NCBI GenBank assembly: GCA_965601665.1
Contig: OZ271833.1
Location: 1,054,001 to 1,118,000, forward strand
Source of the DNA: JANQNX01 sp965601665
Lineage (GTDB): Bacteria; Pseudomonadota; Gammaproteobacteria; Eutrophobiales; Eutrophobiaceae
Length of the DNA: 64,000 nucleotides
Direction of reading: 5' to 3'
Shown here in pieces: positions 1-8,201 of the stretch. Both the position numbers and the translations under genes were made by a program. How positions within the stretch are numbered: the first letter of the stretch is position 1; every line of letters starts with the position of its first letter. The notes beneath the pieces are model-generated. The model was not told the DNA's origin and did not search any database. It saw nothing but the letters and a program-made list of their open reading frames with translations.

Positions 1-155
1 CAGATGACCGGTAACTCCGCGTTGCGCCAGTCAAATACGCCAAGCCTTTCCTGCCAGCGCTGACGATATGCAGGGTTTTTGAAACCGAGTATAAACAGGC
101 GTAACAACGCAAATGGCAACAATAGTAATAGTATTAAACTGTAAAAAATGCGCAC
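1..155 (-). CDS. waaA: 3-deoxy-D-manno-octulosonic acid transferase, N-terminal fragment (window edge)
   Basis: The first 51 codons of a minus-strand gene run off the left edge. The start is read as GTG at 155; no in-frame ATG is seen and no clear ribosome site precedes it. The fragment opens with a leucine-rich membrane anchor (about residues 5-20), followed by an N-P-A-Y-R-Q-R-W-x-E-R-L-G segment. This matches the start of WaaA/KdtA, the inner-membrane enzyme that adds Kdo to lipid A precursor. The identification rests on this short stretch only. It is divergent from the DUF3108 gene at 311. Confidence 0.72.
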   Translation of the reverse strand, partial: MRIFYSLILLLLLPFALLRLFILGFKNPAYRQRWQERLGVFDWRNAELPVI

Positions 156-310
156 TGGTTGGATAATGGGCAGATTATAATTTAAGGCCTTGAGATAATG
201 GCTTACACTTCAGATATGTATTCAATTTACTTTCACCGATGGGCAGACGTACACGCTGGCCTGATAGCTTATGCAGAGAATTTTAGCATACGATAATTGT
301 CATAGTATTA

Positions 311-1036
311 ATGAAACATATAAAAACACTACTTCTCTCTATCTCCCTTTCAGTCATGGGCAACAGTGTTGTGCTGGCAGATGTGCCTGCCTTATTTGAA
401 GTCAGTTACACGCTGTACACGAATGATTTCAAGGTCGGCCTGATGGAAAGAAAAATGACGATGCTTGATAAAAACAACTACCTGTTTCATTCCGTAAGCA
501 AGACAACAGGATTGGCTGCTTTTTTCAGAAAGGACCGAATCGTTGAACAAAGTAAATGGTCGTACACCGACCAGGGGTTTATGCCGCTGTCGTACCAGTA
601 CCAGCATACCGGTGGCAAGAAAGACCGTTTTGTAGACATTACATTTAACTGGGACAATAAGCAGATTGTAAACAAGGTCAACGATTCCACGTGGCACATG
701 GATTTACAAACCGGGATCCTGGATAAGCTGCTATACCAGTTGACCATTATGGCAGATTTAAAAAATGGCAAGGTGCCAGAGACGTATACGATTGCCGACG
801 GCGGCAAAATCAAAAATTATCATTTTGAACACGTCGCAGATGAAGTTATCAATACGCCGCTAGGCGAATTGAAAGCCATGAAAATAGAAAGGCGCAAGGA
901 AAACACTGACCGTAAAACATGGCTATGGTGTGCTTATGAACTGGATTTTTTACCAATAAAAGTGGTCATCACTGAAAAAGAAGGTCGACTAATCACGGCA
1001 CGTATCAAGGATTTTAGGAAAACCCCAGGCAATTGA
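311..1036 (+). CDS. DUF3108 family exported protein
   Basis: This 241-residue protein has a Sec signal peptide (basic start, hydrophobic residues about 6-20, cleavage near A-D at 23-24), so it is probably periplasmic. The rest is a beta-rich sequence with the spacing of the DUF3108 family. Typical features are a G-L-A-A-F-F segment near 65, a G-x-L-D-x-L-x-Y-Q segment near 135, and a C-terminal W-L-W...P-I-K-V pattern. The family has no established biochemical role. The downstream dsbC ends 7 bp away on the opposite strand, so the two genes converge without an evident terminator. The ATG at 311 is followed directly by a good signal sequence and is the natural start. Confidence 0.8.
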   Translation: MKHIKTLLLSISLSVMGNSVVLADVPALFEVSYTLYTNDFKVGLMERKMTMLDKNNYLFHSVSKTTGLAAFFRKDRIVEQSKWSYTDQGFMPLSYQYQHTGGKKDRFVDITFNWDNKQIVNKVNDSTWHMDLQTGILDKLLYQLTIMADLKNGKVPETYTIADGGKIKNYHFEHVADEVINTPLGELKAMKIERRKENTDRKTWLWCAYELDFLPIKVVITEKEGRLITARIKDFRKTPGN

Positions 1037-1043
1037 CTACTGT

Positions 1044-1763
1044 TTATTTCTGCATGTTTTTTATCAGCGTATCGGGGGGCATGTATCCCGGTATTGCCTG
1101 GCCATTTTCCATGTAGATTGCCGGTGTGCCTCTTACTCCCAGTTGCTTGCCAAGTGCATATTGCCTGGCGACCGGGCTATCGCAGGACTTGCTTTCAATA
1201 CGCTGGTTGTTCTTGGCGAGCGTGAGCGCTTCCTGTTTATCTTCAGCACACCAGACTGACTCCATCTCTTTTCCTGTCGCAGAGTTAACACCGGCACGCG
1301 GGTATGCGAGGTAACGAACTGTTACGCCTCTTTTGTTCAGTTCAGGTACATCCTGATGAAGCTTGCGACAATAACCACAATCAATGTCGGTGAAAACATA
1401 GATGGACTCACCAGGTTGAGACGCGGCAAATTCGATGTACTCGTTTTTATCCAGGCTTTTTAATAACCCTATCCTGTTTTCAGAACGGACATCTTCGGTC
1501 AGGTTTCGGCGTTCGTTTATATCCAGCAAATCACCCTTGAGAACATAACGGCCATCGCCCGTCATGTAGATGACATCAGGTCCAATCACTACCTGGTAAA
1601 TTCCATCGATTGGCGTCGAACGAATGTTGTTTACTTCAACGTCAGGCAAAAGCGTGGCCAGACCCTGCCTGATATCTTCCTCCGTGTTGTCGGCATAAAC
1701 AGTCGCAGACATGAACAGCGCCAGAAAAAAAACAACGCCAATATTCATCGTGTAAAACCTCAT
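1044..1763 (-). CDS. dsbC: Periplasmic disulfide isomerase DsbC
   Basis: A 239-residue periplasmic thiol:disulfide isomerase. A signal peptide covers residues 1-24. The N-terminal part is the dimerisation domain (DsbC_N), and the C-terminal thioredoxin fold carries the active site C129-G-Y-C132. The cis-proline motif G-T-P-A-I-Y follows near 213. Two further cysteines in the C-terminal half fit the structural disulfide of DsbC. It would reshuffle wrong disulfides in exported proteins and be kept reduced by DsbD, which is not in the window. In E. coli dsbC sits beside xerD; here an ATPase gene at 1885 lies between them. An alternative ATG exists five codons in (1748). Confidence 0.93.
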   Translation of the reverse strand: MRFYTMNIGVVFFLALFMSATVYADNTEEDIRQGLATLLPDVEVNNIRSTPIDGIYQVVIGPDVIYMTGDGRYVLKGDLLDINERRNLTEDVRSENRIGLLKSLDKNEYIEFAASQPGESIYVFTDIDCGYCRKLHQDVPELNKRGVTVRYLAYPRAGVNSATGKEMESVWCAEDKQEALTLAKNNQRIESKSCDSPVARQYALGKQLGVRGTPAIYMENGQAIPGYMPPDTLIKNMQK

Positions 1764-1884
1764 TTGTTGAATCGGGGTGCATGATATCAGACCCGCTGTC
1801 GTGCTGTCCGTTCCGGGATTACTGGTAATTGCGTTTATGCATACGCGGACGCAGTTTCCATGCTAAAGTTTGTGGCACAACATT

Positions 1885-3666
1885 ATGAATAGCATGGCAG
1901 AACAATTTCCCACTGAAACCACGCTGGAACTTGGCTACGTACTTGATCTACTTGAAAAAGATGGACTGATTAAGCAACAACAACGAACCCGGCTTGAACA
2001 ACCGGGAGCCGACAAATCAAGGCTGAAACTACACCCGCTAATCGCGATAGCTGAACAGGGCTGGCAATCAGCAACAACGCCTTCATACCCGCTTACTCTC
2101 GAAACACTGACAAGATGGCTGGCGGAACGTGTTGGTCAACCCTATTTGCGAATAGATCCTTTGAAAGTAGATGTCGAGAAAATAACAAGTGTGGTATCAC
2201 AGGCCTATGCCAACAAGTTAAAAATTCTGCCGGTCGCCGTAAACAATTCAGAACTAACAGTCGCTACGTGCGAACCATTTATCTCGTCGTGGGAATCGGA
2301 ATTATCAAGGATTGCAAGCCTGAAAATTAAGCGCGTTATTATCAACCCGCGCGATCTTGAGAGATACCTCGTCGAGTTTTATGGTGTCAGTAAGTCCATC
2401 CTGGGCGCAGCCAGGCAAAAGTCAGATGAACCAACATCACTGATACAGAATTTTGAGCAACTGGTAAAGGTTGGCAAGGCCGGGGAACTGGACGCCAACA
2501 ACCAGCATATAGTCAGTATTGTTGACTGGCTTCTGCAGTTTGCCTTTGAGCAGCGTGCCAGCGATATTCATATAGAGCCACGAAGAGAAAAAGGACGCGT
2601 CAGGTTTCGCATTGATGGCGTTTTACATAGTGTCCACGAATTTCCAACGGTGCTTACCACGGCTATAACCAGTCGCTTCAAATCCCTCGGCCGCATGGAT
2701 GTGACTGACCGACGTCGCCCTCAGGATGGACGTGTAAAATCAATCACACCGGCGGGCAAGGAAGTGGAAATGCGTTTATCAACCATGCCTACGACCTTTG
2801 GTGAGAAACTGGTAATTCGGATTTTTGATCCGGAAATGTTGATTAAGTCCTACCACCAACTCGGGTTTACTCGACATGATGAACAACAATTACAGACCAT
2901 ACTCGAAAAAAAGAACGGCATTATTCTTGTCACGGGACCAACAGGTTCCGGTAAAACTACCACGTTATATTCAATTCTTAACCAGATATCGCGACCTGAA
3001 ATCAACATCTGCACGATTGAGGACCCGATAGAAATGGTTGACCCTCAATACAACCAGATGCAGGTGCAACCGGCTATCGGCGTCGACTTTGCATCAGGCG
3101 TGCGAACCTTGCTCAGACAGGACCCGGATATCATCATGGTGGGTGAGATCAGGGATGCTGAAACGGCTGATATTGCCATTCAGGCAGCGTTGACAGGACA
3201 CCTTGTCTTTTCCAGTTTGCATACCAATGATGCCGCTTCGGCGATCACGCGGCTGATAGATATTGGCACGCAGCCTTTCCTGATCAACGCGACACTCAGA
3301 GGTGTCATTGCTCAGCGTTTACTACGGACACTTTGTGTTCATTGCAAAAAGCCGGTGCCAACCGACAAAGACGCCTGGGAGCAATACGCCAAACCCGATA
3401 AACTAAAAATGCCGGCGACCATCTGCCAGCCTCAAGGATGCGAGGAATGTCGCCATACTGGTTACCTGGGCAGAACCGGTATTTACGAGATACTGTCGCT
3501 AGGGCCTGACTTGCGCGAGCACATTACGACCACCACCAGTGTCGATTCACTTAGAAAAATGGCCCACAAAAGCGGCATGAGGACGTTGAAAATTGGTGGC
3601 GCCCAAAAAGTAGCGGATGGCATGACTACGCTTGAAGAAGTCTTTTCTGTCCTGCCACAGGAATAA
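1885..3666 (+). CDS. GspE/PilB-family secretion ATPase (orphan)
   Basis: About 593 residues from ATG 1885; an in-frame TTG at 1870 and an ATG at 1894 are alternatives. The N-terminal third has the MshEN/GspE-N type domain. The C-terminal two thirds form the hexameric ATPase of type II secretion and type IV pili. It has Walker A G-P-T-G-S-G-K-T-T near residue 350, Asp box and Walker B around D-P-D-I-I-M-V-G-E-I-R-D, the His box S-S-L-H-T-N-D, and a four-cysteine zinc motif (C-x2-C near 483 and C-x2-C near 518). No pilus, pseudopilin or secretin genes are nearby, so the system it powers cannot be told from context. GspE and PilB cannot be separated safely by eye. Confidence 0.85.
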   Translation: MNSMAEQFPTETTLELGYVLDLLEKDGLIKQQQRTRLEQPGADKSRLKLHPLIAIAEQGWQSATTPSYPLTLETLTRWLAERVGQPYLRIDPLKVDVEKITSVVSQAYANKLKILPVAVNNSELTVATCEPFISSWESELSRIASLKIKRVIINPRDLERYLVEFYGVSKSILGAARQKSDEPTSLIQNFEQLVKVGKAGELDANNQHIVSIVDWLLQFAFEQRASDIHIEPRREKGRVRFRIDGVLHSVHEFPTVLTTAITSRFKSLGRMDVTDRRRPQDGRVKSITPAGKEVEMRLSTMPTTFGEKLVIRIFDPEMLIKSYHQLGFTRHDEQQLQTILEKKNGIILVTGPTGSGKTTTLYSILNQISRPEINICTIEDPIEMVDPQYNQMQVQPAIGVDFASGVRTLLRQDPDIIMVGEIRDAETADIAIQAALTGHLVFSSLHTNDAASAITRLIDIGTQPFLINATLRGVIAQRLLRTLCVHCKKPVPTDKDAWEQYAKPDKLKMPATICQPQGCEECRHTGYLGRTGIYEILSLGPDLREHITTTTSVDSLRKMAHKSGMRTLKIGGAQKVADGMTTLEEVFSVLPQE

Positions 3667-3693
3667 CACCGGCAACACAACCCTCTGTATTTT

Positions 3694-4614
3694 CTATCCC
3701 CTGGGATGGTGTTCGCCATGCAGGTTTTTTAGCCGTTCCCTGGCGACATGCGTGTAGATTTGCGTGGTTGAGATATCACTATGCCCGAGCAACATTTGCA
3801 CCACCCTGAGGTCGGCGCCATGATTAACGAGGTGAGTGGCAAAAGCATGTCGTAAAACGTGTGGCGATAAAGGCTTGTTAATACCGGCAACCACTGCATA
3901 ACGCTTGATACTGTGCCAGAACGTCTGTCGGGTCATTGCCTTGCCCCTCTTGCTGGGGAATAAATCATCAGTGCGCCTGCCATTGAGAATGTCTTCTCGT
4001 GCCGATTGCAGGTATTGATCCAGCCAACTGGTGGCCTCCTCGCCCATTGGCACCAGGCGTTCCTTGTTGCCCTTACCAACAACACGCAATACGCCCTGCC
4101 GCGTATTCACCTGTTGCATATTGATACTGACCAGTTCTGAAACGCGCAAACCGGTCGCATACAGCAACTCCAGCATGGCCCGGTCGCGCACGCCCAGAGC
4201 ATCATTAACATCAGGCGCATTCAGCAAGGACTCCACCTCACTCTCCGTTAATGATTTGGGTAAGGATCTGCCTATGCGGGGCGCCTCGACCTGGCTTGCG
4301 GGATTAAGCCTGATGCGATCTTCACGAACGAGATATTCATACAGCCGTCTGATGCTGGACAGGCGTCTGGCCACAGTGCGCACCGACTGTGAACTGGCAT
4401 GAGCCAGGTAGGAAAGGATAGTTGCGGCGTCAACATGGAGTAATTGCTTGTCTTGCCCTTGTAACCAGATAGCGAACTGGTTGAGATCGGCTCGGTAAGC
4501 ATCAAGGGTATTTTTACTAAGGCCACGCTCCATCCAGAGCGTATCGAGAAACTGATCTATCACTGTTGTGTGATCCCGACTAAGCGGGTTCGTTTGCTGG
4601 CTGGTATTACTCAT
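3694..4614 (-). CDS. xerD: Site-specific tyrosine recombinase XerD
   Basis: A 306-residue tyrosine recombinase that, with XerC at the dif site, resolves chromosome dimers. The SAM-like N-terminal domain (about 15-100) is followed by the catalytic domain with all expected residues: R157, K181, H252, R255, H278 and nucleophile Y287. The C-terminal H-H-P-R-G tail and the closeness of the sequence to E. coli XerD favour XerD over XerC or a phage integrase. The nearby dsbC is also the E. coli neighbour. It converges on the ATPase gene at 3666 with a 27-bp gap. No mobile element surrounds it, so it is the housekeeping enzyme. Confidence 0.93.
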   Translation of the reverse strand: MSNTSQQTNPLSRDHTTVIDQFLDTLWMERGLSKNTLDAYRADLNQFAIWLQGQDKQLLHVDAATILSYLAHASSQSVRTVARRLSSIRRLYEYLVREDRIRLNPASQVEAPRIGRSLPKSLTESEVESLLNAPDVNDALGVRDRAMLELLYATGLRVSELVSINMQQVNTRQGVLRVVGKGNKERLVPMGEEATSWLDQYLQSAREDILNGRRTDDLFPSKRGKAMTRQTFWHSIKRYAVVAGINKPLSPHVLRHAFATHLVNHGADLRVVQMLLGHSDISTTQIYTHVARERLKNLHGEHHPRG

Positions 4615-4697
4615 GGCAGATCATGTATCAACACTTGCCCAATGCGTTTGCCCTTCCTGGCGTATGCAGGAAGCGATAATACCCGAGTGTATAGACT

Positions 4698-4720
4698 GCA
4701 GGCTGGTGATACCAGCCTGC
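4698..4720 (-). terminator. Hairpin at the end of the rpsP-rimM-trmD-rplS operon
   Basis: A perfect 10-bp inverted repeat (GCAGGCTGGT / ACCAGCCTGC) around a 3-nt loop, 14 bp beyond the rplS stop. No T-tract follows on the minus strand, so it may be a 3'-end stabiliser or a Rho-assisted end rather than a classic intrinsic terminator. Confidence 0.5.
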
Positions 4721-4733
4721 AAAAGTAAGGTTA

Positions 4734-5090
4734 TCAGGAACCTGTTTTAATTTTTTCCTTAATACGCGCTGCCTTACCACGGCGGTCACGCATATAATAG
4801 AGCTTGGCACGACGCACATCACCTCGACGTTTAACCTTGATTTCGGCAACGCTGGGGCTGTAAGTCTGGAATACGCGTTCCACGCCTTCGCCGTAGGAAA
4901 TTTTTCTAACGGTGAAAGAAGAATTCAAACCGCGGTTTTTGACAGCTATAACGACGCCTTCAAATGCCTGCAGACGCTCTCGCTGGCCCTCTTTTACCTT
5001 GACCTGCACAACCACCGTATCGCCGGTATTGAACTCCGGGATTTCACGTGTCATCTGCTCGGTTTCGAGCTGTTCAATAATATTAGCCAT
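4734..5090 (-). CDS. rplS: 50S ribosomal protein L19
   Basis: A 118-residue L19 with the family signature: F-N-T-G-D-T-V-V-V near the start, E-G-x-R-E-R-L-Q-A-F-E-G-V-V, and the basic C-terminal R-R-G-D-V-R-R-A-K-L-Y-Y-M-R. L19 lies at the 30S-50S interface. Two ATG codons are adjacent (5093 and 5090); the second gives the usual M-A-N-I start. It is the last gene of the conserved rpsP-rimM-trmD-rplS operon, 23 bp after trmD, and is followed by a strong hairpin. Confidence 0.97.
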   Translation of the reverse strand: MANIIEQLETEQMTREIPEFNTGDTVVVQVKVKEGQRERLQAFEGVVIAVKNRGLNSSFTVRKISYGEGVERVFQTYSPSVAEIKVKRRGDVRRAKLYYMRDRRGKAARIKEKIKTGS

Positions 5091-5113
5091 CATGCTTACT
5101 CCAGTTTTTTCCC

Positions 5114-5854
5114 TTATTGCTCTTGTTCAGCAATAAATTCATCCAAAAGTTGTTGCTGTTCATCATTCAACTGCGCTTCCTGCAACAAATCCGGCCTGCA
5201 AAGCCAGGTTTTGCCAAGCGCCTGTTTCAAGCGCCAGCGGCGGATTTGCTCATGGTTACCGCCCAGTAATACGGCAGGTACAGACTGCCCTTCAACTACT
5301 TCAGGGCGCGTATAATGCGGATAGTCTAGCAATCCGTCAACAAATGAATCCTGCAGCGCAGAATCTTCGTGCCCCAGCACATCCGGTAGCAGGCGACTGA
5401 TACCGTCTATCAGGACCATGGCAGCGATCTCGCCACCGCTGATCACATAATCGCCAATAGACCACTCTTCATCTATACAGGCATCAATAATACGTTCATC
5501 AATGCCCTCGTAGCGTCCGCATACCATTATCAGACCGTCCGCGGCGGCAAACTGGCCCACAGCCTTGTGTGACAGCCTGCGACCCTGTGGCGACAAATAG
5601 ATAACTTTTGCATCGGGCTGCTGATTTTTGGCCCTTGTCACCGCCGCAACGACCGGCTCATACATCATAATCATTCCGGGACCACCGCCGTAGGGCCTGT
5701 CATCAACCGTATGATGCTTGTCATTGGCAAAATGCCGCGGATTCCAGCTACGGAAACCGACTTTTCTTTCCTTTACCGCGCGCCCGGTAACGCCATGTTC
5801 CAGTACTGCTGTAAACATTTCCGGAAACAGCGTCACGACATCAAACTGGTACAT
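5114..5854 (-). CDS. trmD: tRNA (guanine-N1)-methyltransferase
   Basis: About 246 residues. TrmD methylates G37 of tRNAs that read CNN codons, preventing +1 frameshifts. It shows the SPOUT trefoil-knot motifs: Y-L-S-P-Q-G-R, G-R-Y-E-G-I-D-E-R and Y-V-I-S-G-G-E near the centre. The C-terminal domain has the L-D-Y-P-H-Y-T-R-P segment. The open frame extends six codons upstream to 5872, but ATG 5854 gives the family's usual M-Y-Q-F-D start. It also sits 2 bp past the rimM stop rather than inside it. Confidence 0.96.
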   Translation of the reverse strand: MYQFDVVTLFPEMFTAVLEHGVTGRAVKERKVGFRSWNPRHFANDKHHTVDDRPYGGGPGMIMMYEPVVAAVTRAKNQQPDAKVIYLSPQGRRLSHKAVGQFAAADGLIMVCGRYEGIDERIIDACIDEEWSIGDYVISGGEIAAMVLIDGISRLLPDVLGHEDSALQDSFVDGLLDYPHYTRPEVVEGQSVPAVLLGGNHEQIRRWRLKQALGKTWLCRPDLLQEAQLNDEQQQLLDEFIAEQEQ

Positions 5855-5856
5855 GA

Positions 5857-6375
5857 CTATTCCAGTTCCCAATCGACCTGCATAACGCCAGCTTCCAGAT
5901 CGATTTTCATAATGTATATCCCCATGATCAGGGGTATCAGTTCCTTTTTCTTTTCATCCGCCAGCGACCTGACCACCAGAACATCATTGGCGCCGGTCTC
6001 CCTGATATCGACCACCTCGCCCACTGACGTACCGGCAAGGTTATTCACCTTTAAGCCGACGAGTTGATGCCAGTAAAACTGCCCATCAGGTAATGCCGGC
6101 AATTCATCACGTGGTAATGCAAGTTCGCAGCCATTGTATTGCCTGGCCGCTTCCGGGGTGTCAACGCCATCCAGTTTAAGCAGCAGGTGGTCACCGCGCC
6201 TCTGGCTTGCTTCAATCCTCGCCTGTTGCCATTCACCATGCTGGCAAAGCAAAAGGGACGAGTAATCGAATATATTTTCCCTGGGCCTGGTGAATGACAT
6301 CACTTTTACCCATCCCTTAATGCCAAAGACGCCGTTAATACGACCCAGTATTAACAGCGTTTCATTCTTTTGCAT
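5857..6375 (-). CDS. rimM: 16S rRNA processing protein RimM
   Basis: A 172-residue 30S maturation factor. The N-terminal RimM barrel (L-G-R-I-N-G-V-F-G-I-K-G-W-V-K-V near residue 10) is followed by a C-terminal PRC-barrel domain (Y-W-H-Q-L-V-G-L near 100, and E-L-I-P-L-I near 145). RimM binds ribosomal protein S19 and acts late in 30S head assembly. It lies between rpsP and trmD as in most gammaproteobacteria, with short gaps that indicate one transcript. Confidence 0.95.
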   Translation of the reverse strand: MQKNETLLILGRINGVFGIKGWVKVMSFTRPRENIFDYSSLLLCQHGEWQQARIEASQRRGDHLLLKLDGVDTPEAARQYNGCELALPRDELPALPDGQFYWHQLVGLKVNNLAGTSVGEVVDIRETGANDVLVVRSLADEKKKELIPLIMGIYIMKIDLEAGVMQVDWELE

Positions 6376-6424
6376 TCGATTCCAGGGCCTTTAAAACCTA
6401 GGGTCGAACAGTGCCAATGCTGAA

Positions 6425-6676
6425 TTAAGCAGCAGCCTTGGCGTTTTCTTTAATCAGTTTGGCGACCCGGTCTGAAAGCTGGGCGCCGGTAGCTACCCAG
6501 TAATCGACGCGTTCCATATTAATTTGCAATGGCACTTCCTGACCTTTCGCACAGGGATTAAAAAACCCTACGCGTTCGATGGGACGACCGTCGCGCTGCT
6601 TGCGACTGTCCATTACGACGATATGATAGAAAGGCTTACGCTTGGCGCCTGTGCGCGACAATCTAATCGTTACCAT
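6425..6676 (-). CDS. rpsP: 30S ribosomal protein S16
   Basis: An 83-residue S16 beginning M-V-T-I-R-L-S-R-T-G-A-K-R-K-P-F, with the G-F-F-N-P and G-A-Q-L-S-D-R-V signatures. The open frame extends 32 codons upstream (to 6772), but the true start is fixed by the family N-terminus at 6676. It is the first gene of the operon. Its promoter must lie in the 233-bp gap shared with the divergent cyclo-ligase gene. Confidence 0.96.
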   Translation of the reverse strand: MVTIRLSRTGAKRKPFYHIVVMDSRKQRDGRPIERVGFFNPCAKGQEVPLQINMERVDYWVATGAQLSDRVAKLIKENAKAAA

Positions 6677-6909
6677 TTGAATCTGTTGTCCTCTGTCATT
6701 CGGGCGAAATTGAGATACCCGCCCCCGAAAAAAGGCGCTATTGTACGTATTTAGCGAGAAAAAGAAAGGCAATCGCGCGAATTCACCAGATCCCGGCTAA
6801 GCACGACGAACAGCATTGCCGGTCGCCACTATCAGCCATTTTTAACAACTATCCGACTTTATAAAATCAATTTAACTTATTGTTATATATAGTTATTATA
6901 TTGATACCT

Positions 6910-7476
6910 ATGAACATACATGAAGCAAAGGCATGCCTTAGAGACGAGTTGAAACGTCGTCGCAATGGCGTAAATCAGCAACAGCTTGCCGCCAACAGCC
7001 AGCAAATCTTTCAATATCTGCGCGATGTGCACGTTTACCAGCAGGCTGCGTCGGTGTTTTGCTTTATCTCATACCTGTCGGAAGTGGATACAAAACCCAT
7101 TCTACAGGACCTGTTAGACCGGAACATACGTATTGCGGTACCAAAAATCGTGGATAAGACCAGCATGATTGCCGTCCCTTTTACCGGCTGGGATGACCTC
7201 AAGCCGGACAGGCTGGGCATCCCTACCCCGTGCGCAGATACGCCGGATGACGGGCCTTTTGATCTGGTGATTACGCCCGGACTGGGCTTCAGCAAGCAGG
7301 GAGGCAGGCTCGGCTATGGGCGAGGCTATTATGATCGCTGGCTGGCAACGCACGAGGTGAAACAGCGAATAGGCATTTGCCTGGAAATACAACTGCTCGA
7401 TGATTTACCCGTTGAAGACACCGATGTGCCGCTGCAGCTAATCGTTACCGAGTCACAGGTTTACAACTGTTGCTAG
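6910..7476 (+). CDS. fau: 5-formyltetrahydrofolate cyclo-ligase
   Basis: A 188-residue enzyme of the FAU1/YgfA family. It converts 5-formyl-THF to 5,10-methenyl-THF with ATP. The C-terminal G-x-G-R-L-G-Y-G-R-G-Y-Y-D-R-W motif (near residue 135) is the family hallmark, and the V-I-T-P-G-L-G-F segment precedes it. The N-terminus has the basic R-R-x3-N arrangement of the ATP site. The frame is open from 6880, but the preceding ten codons are AT-rich and non-conserved, so ATG 6910 is preferred. In many gammaproteobacteria this gene follows 6S RNA; I could not recognise 6S RNA in the 233-bp gap upstream. Confidence 0.9.
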   Translation: MNIHEAKACLRDELKRRRNGVNQQQLAANSQQIFQYLRDVHVYQQAASVFCFISYLSEVDTKPILQDLLDRNIRIAVPKIVDKTSMIAVPFTGWDDLKPDRLGIPTPCADTPDDGPFDLVITPGLGFSKQGGRLGYGRGYYDRWLATHEVKQRIGICLEIQLLDDLPVEDTDVPLQLIVTESQVYNCC

Positions 7477-8201
7477 CCAACATCATAGTCAGCAAGCTCA
7501 ACGACTAATGTACCTTTATCCAGCGCTTCACTCTGGGTCGTTTCAAGGCGTTCCAGCTTAACCAACCCTATGCCGCGTGCATACCAGCGCGTTTCCTCAA
7601 CATTGATTAACGTCAGGCCAACATAATTGCCCGCATCTTTCATCATTGAGCCTGTCATCGTTATTTTTACACAGTTACTAAATACGCCGGCGGGCACGTT
7701 TACTGTTTCATCCAGTGACTCAACAGTAACATCCAGGGGTACTTTGGCAACAATACGAAATTCCGTTTTCTGTGGTGGTCCGGTCTTTTTCAACAGCCGC
7801 GTTTTACTGTACGTCTCCCAGTTATCATTGAGTACTAAGGGTTGTTTCATGACTATCCGCTGTTCCTGCTGAAAGGAACCACCTGGGATATCGCCACTGT
7901 CACTACCAACGTACTCTATTGAATCCGGTTTAACCGCGTAATAGAGCATGGTGCCATCCAGGGACTGCCTGGCATAAACCGACTCTGACTGTAATTTACT
8001 CGGACCGAGGTTATTGAGGATGTATTTCTGTGTTTCAAGCCCGTCCCTGGTCGTCAGGGCAACGTCATAGCGCCATTTGTAACCGGATTGCAATGGAAAG
8101 TAATCTGGGTCCGAACCCGAGCAGGAGGCAAGAACCAACAGCCCAACGACAACAAGGCTGAATCTTGCAACAAACATATTCGTGAGATTAAGCACCTTCA
8201 T
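7473..8201 (-). CDS. Putative lipoprotein, unknown function
   Basis: About 242 residues. A type II signal peptide with lipobox L-A-S-C (cysteine near 27) is followed by S-G-S-D; Asp is not at +2, so outer-membrane sorting is plausible. The body is beta-rich, with a Y-F-P-L-Q-S-G-Y-K-W-x-Y opening often seen in uncharacterised lipoproteins, and a late W-Y-A-R-G-I-G-L-V-K segment. The ATG at 8201 has a GGAG ribosome site and overlaps the stop of the upstream transporter gene as ATGA, so the two are translationally coupled. Its stop overlaps the end of the convergent cyclo-ligase gene by 4 bp. I do not recognise a specific function. Confidence 0.75.
   Translation of the reverse strand: MKVLNLTNMFVARFSLVVVGLLVLASCSGSDPDYFPLQSGYKWRYDVALTTRDGLETQKYILNNLGPSKLQSESVYARQSLDGTMLYYAVKPDSIEYVGSDSGDIPGGSFQQEQRIVMKQPLVLNDNWETYSKTRLLKKTGPPQKTEFRIVAKVPLDVTVESLDETVNVPAGVFSNCVKITMTGSMMKDAGNYVGLTLINVEETRWYARGIGLVKLERLETTQSEALDKGTLVVELADYDVG

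Noticed and set aside
3694..4614. Phage or island integrase
   Set aside because: The tyrosine recombinase matches housekeeping XerD along its whole length and there are no attachment sites, phage genes or composition shift.
6677..6909. 6S RNA upstream of the 5-formyl-THF cyclo-ligase gene
   Set aside because: The gap is only 233 bp and I see neither the long paired arms nor the central bubble of 6S RNA.
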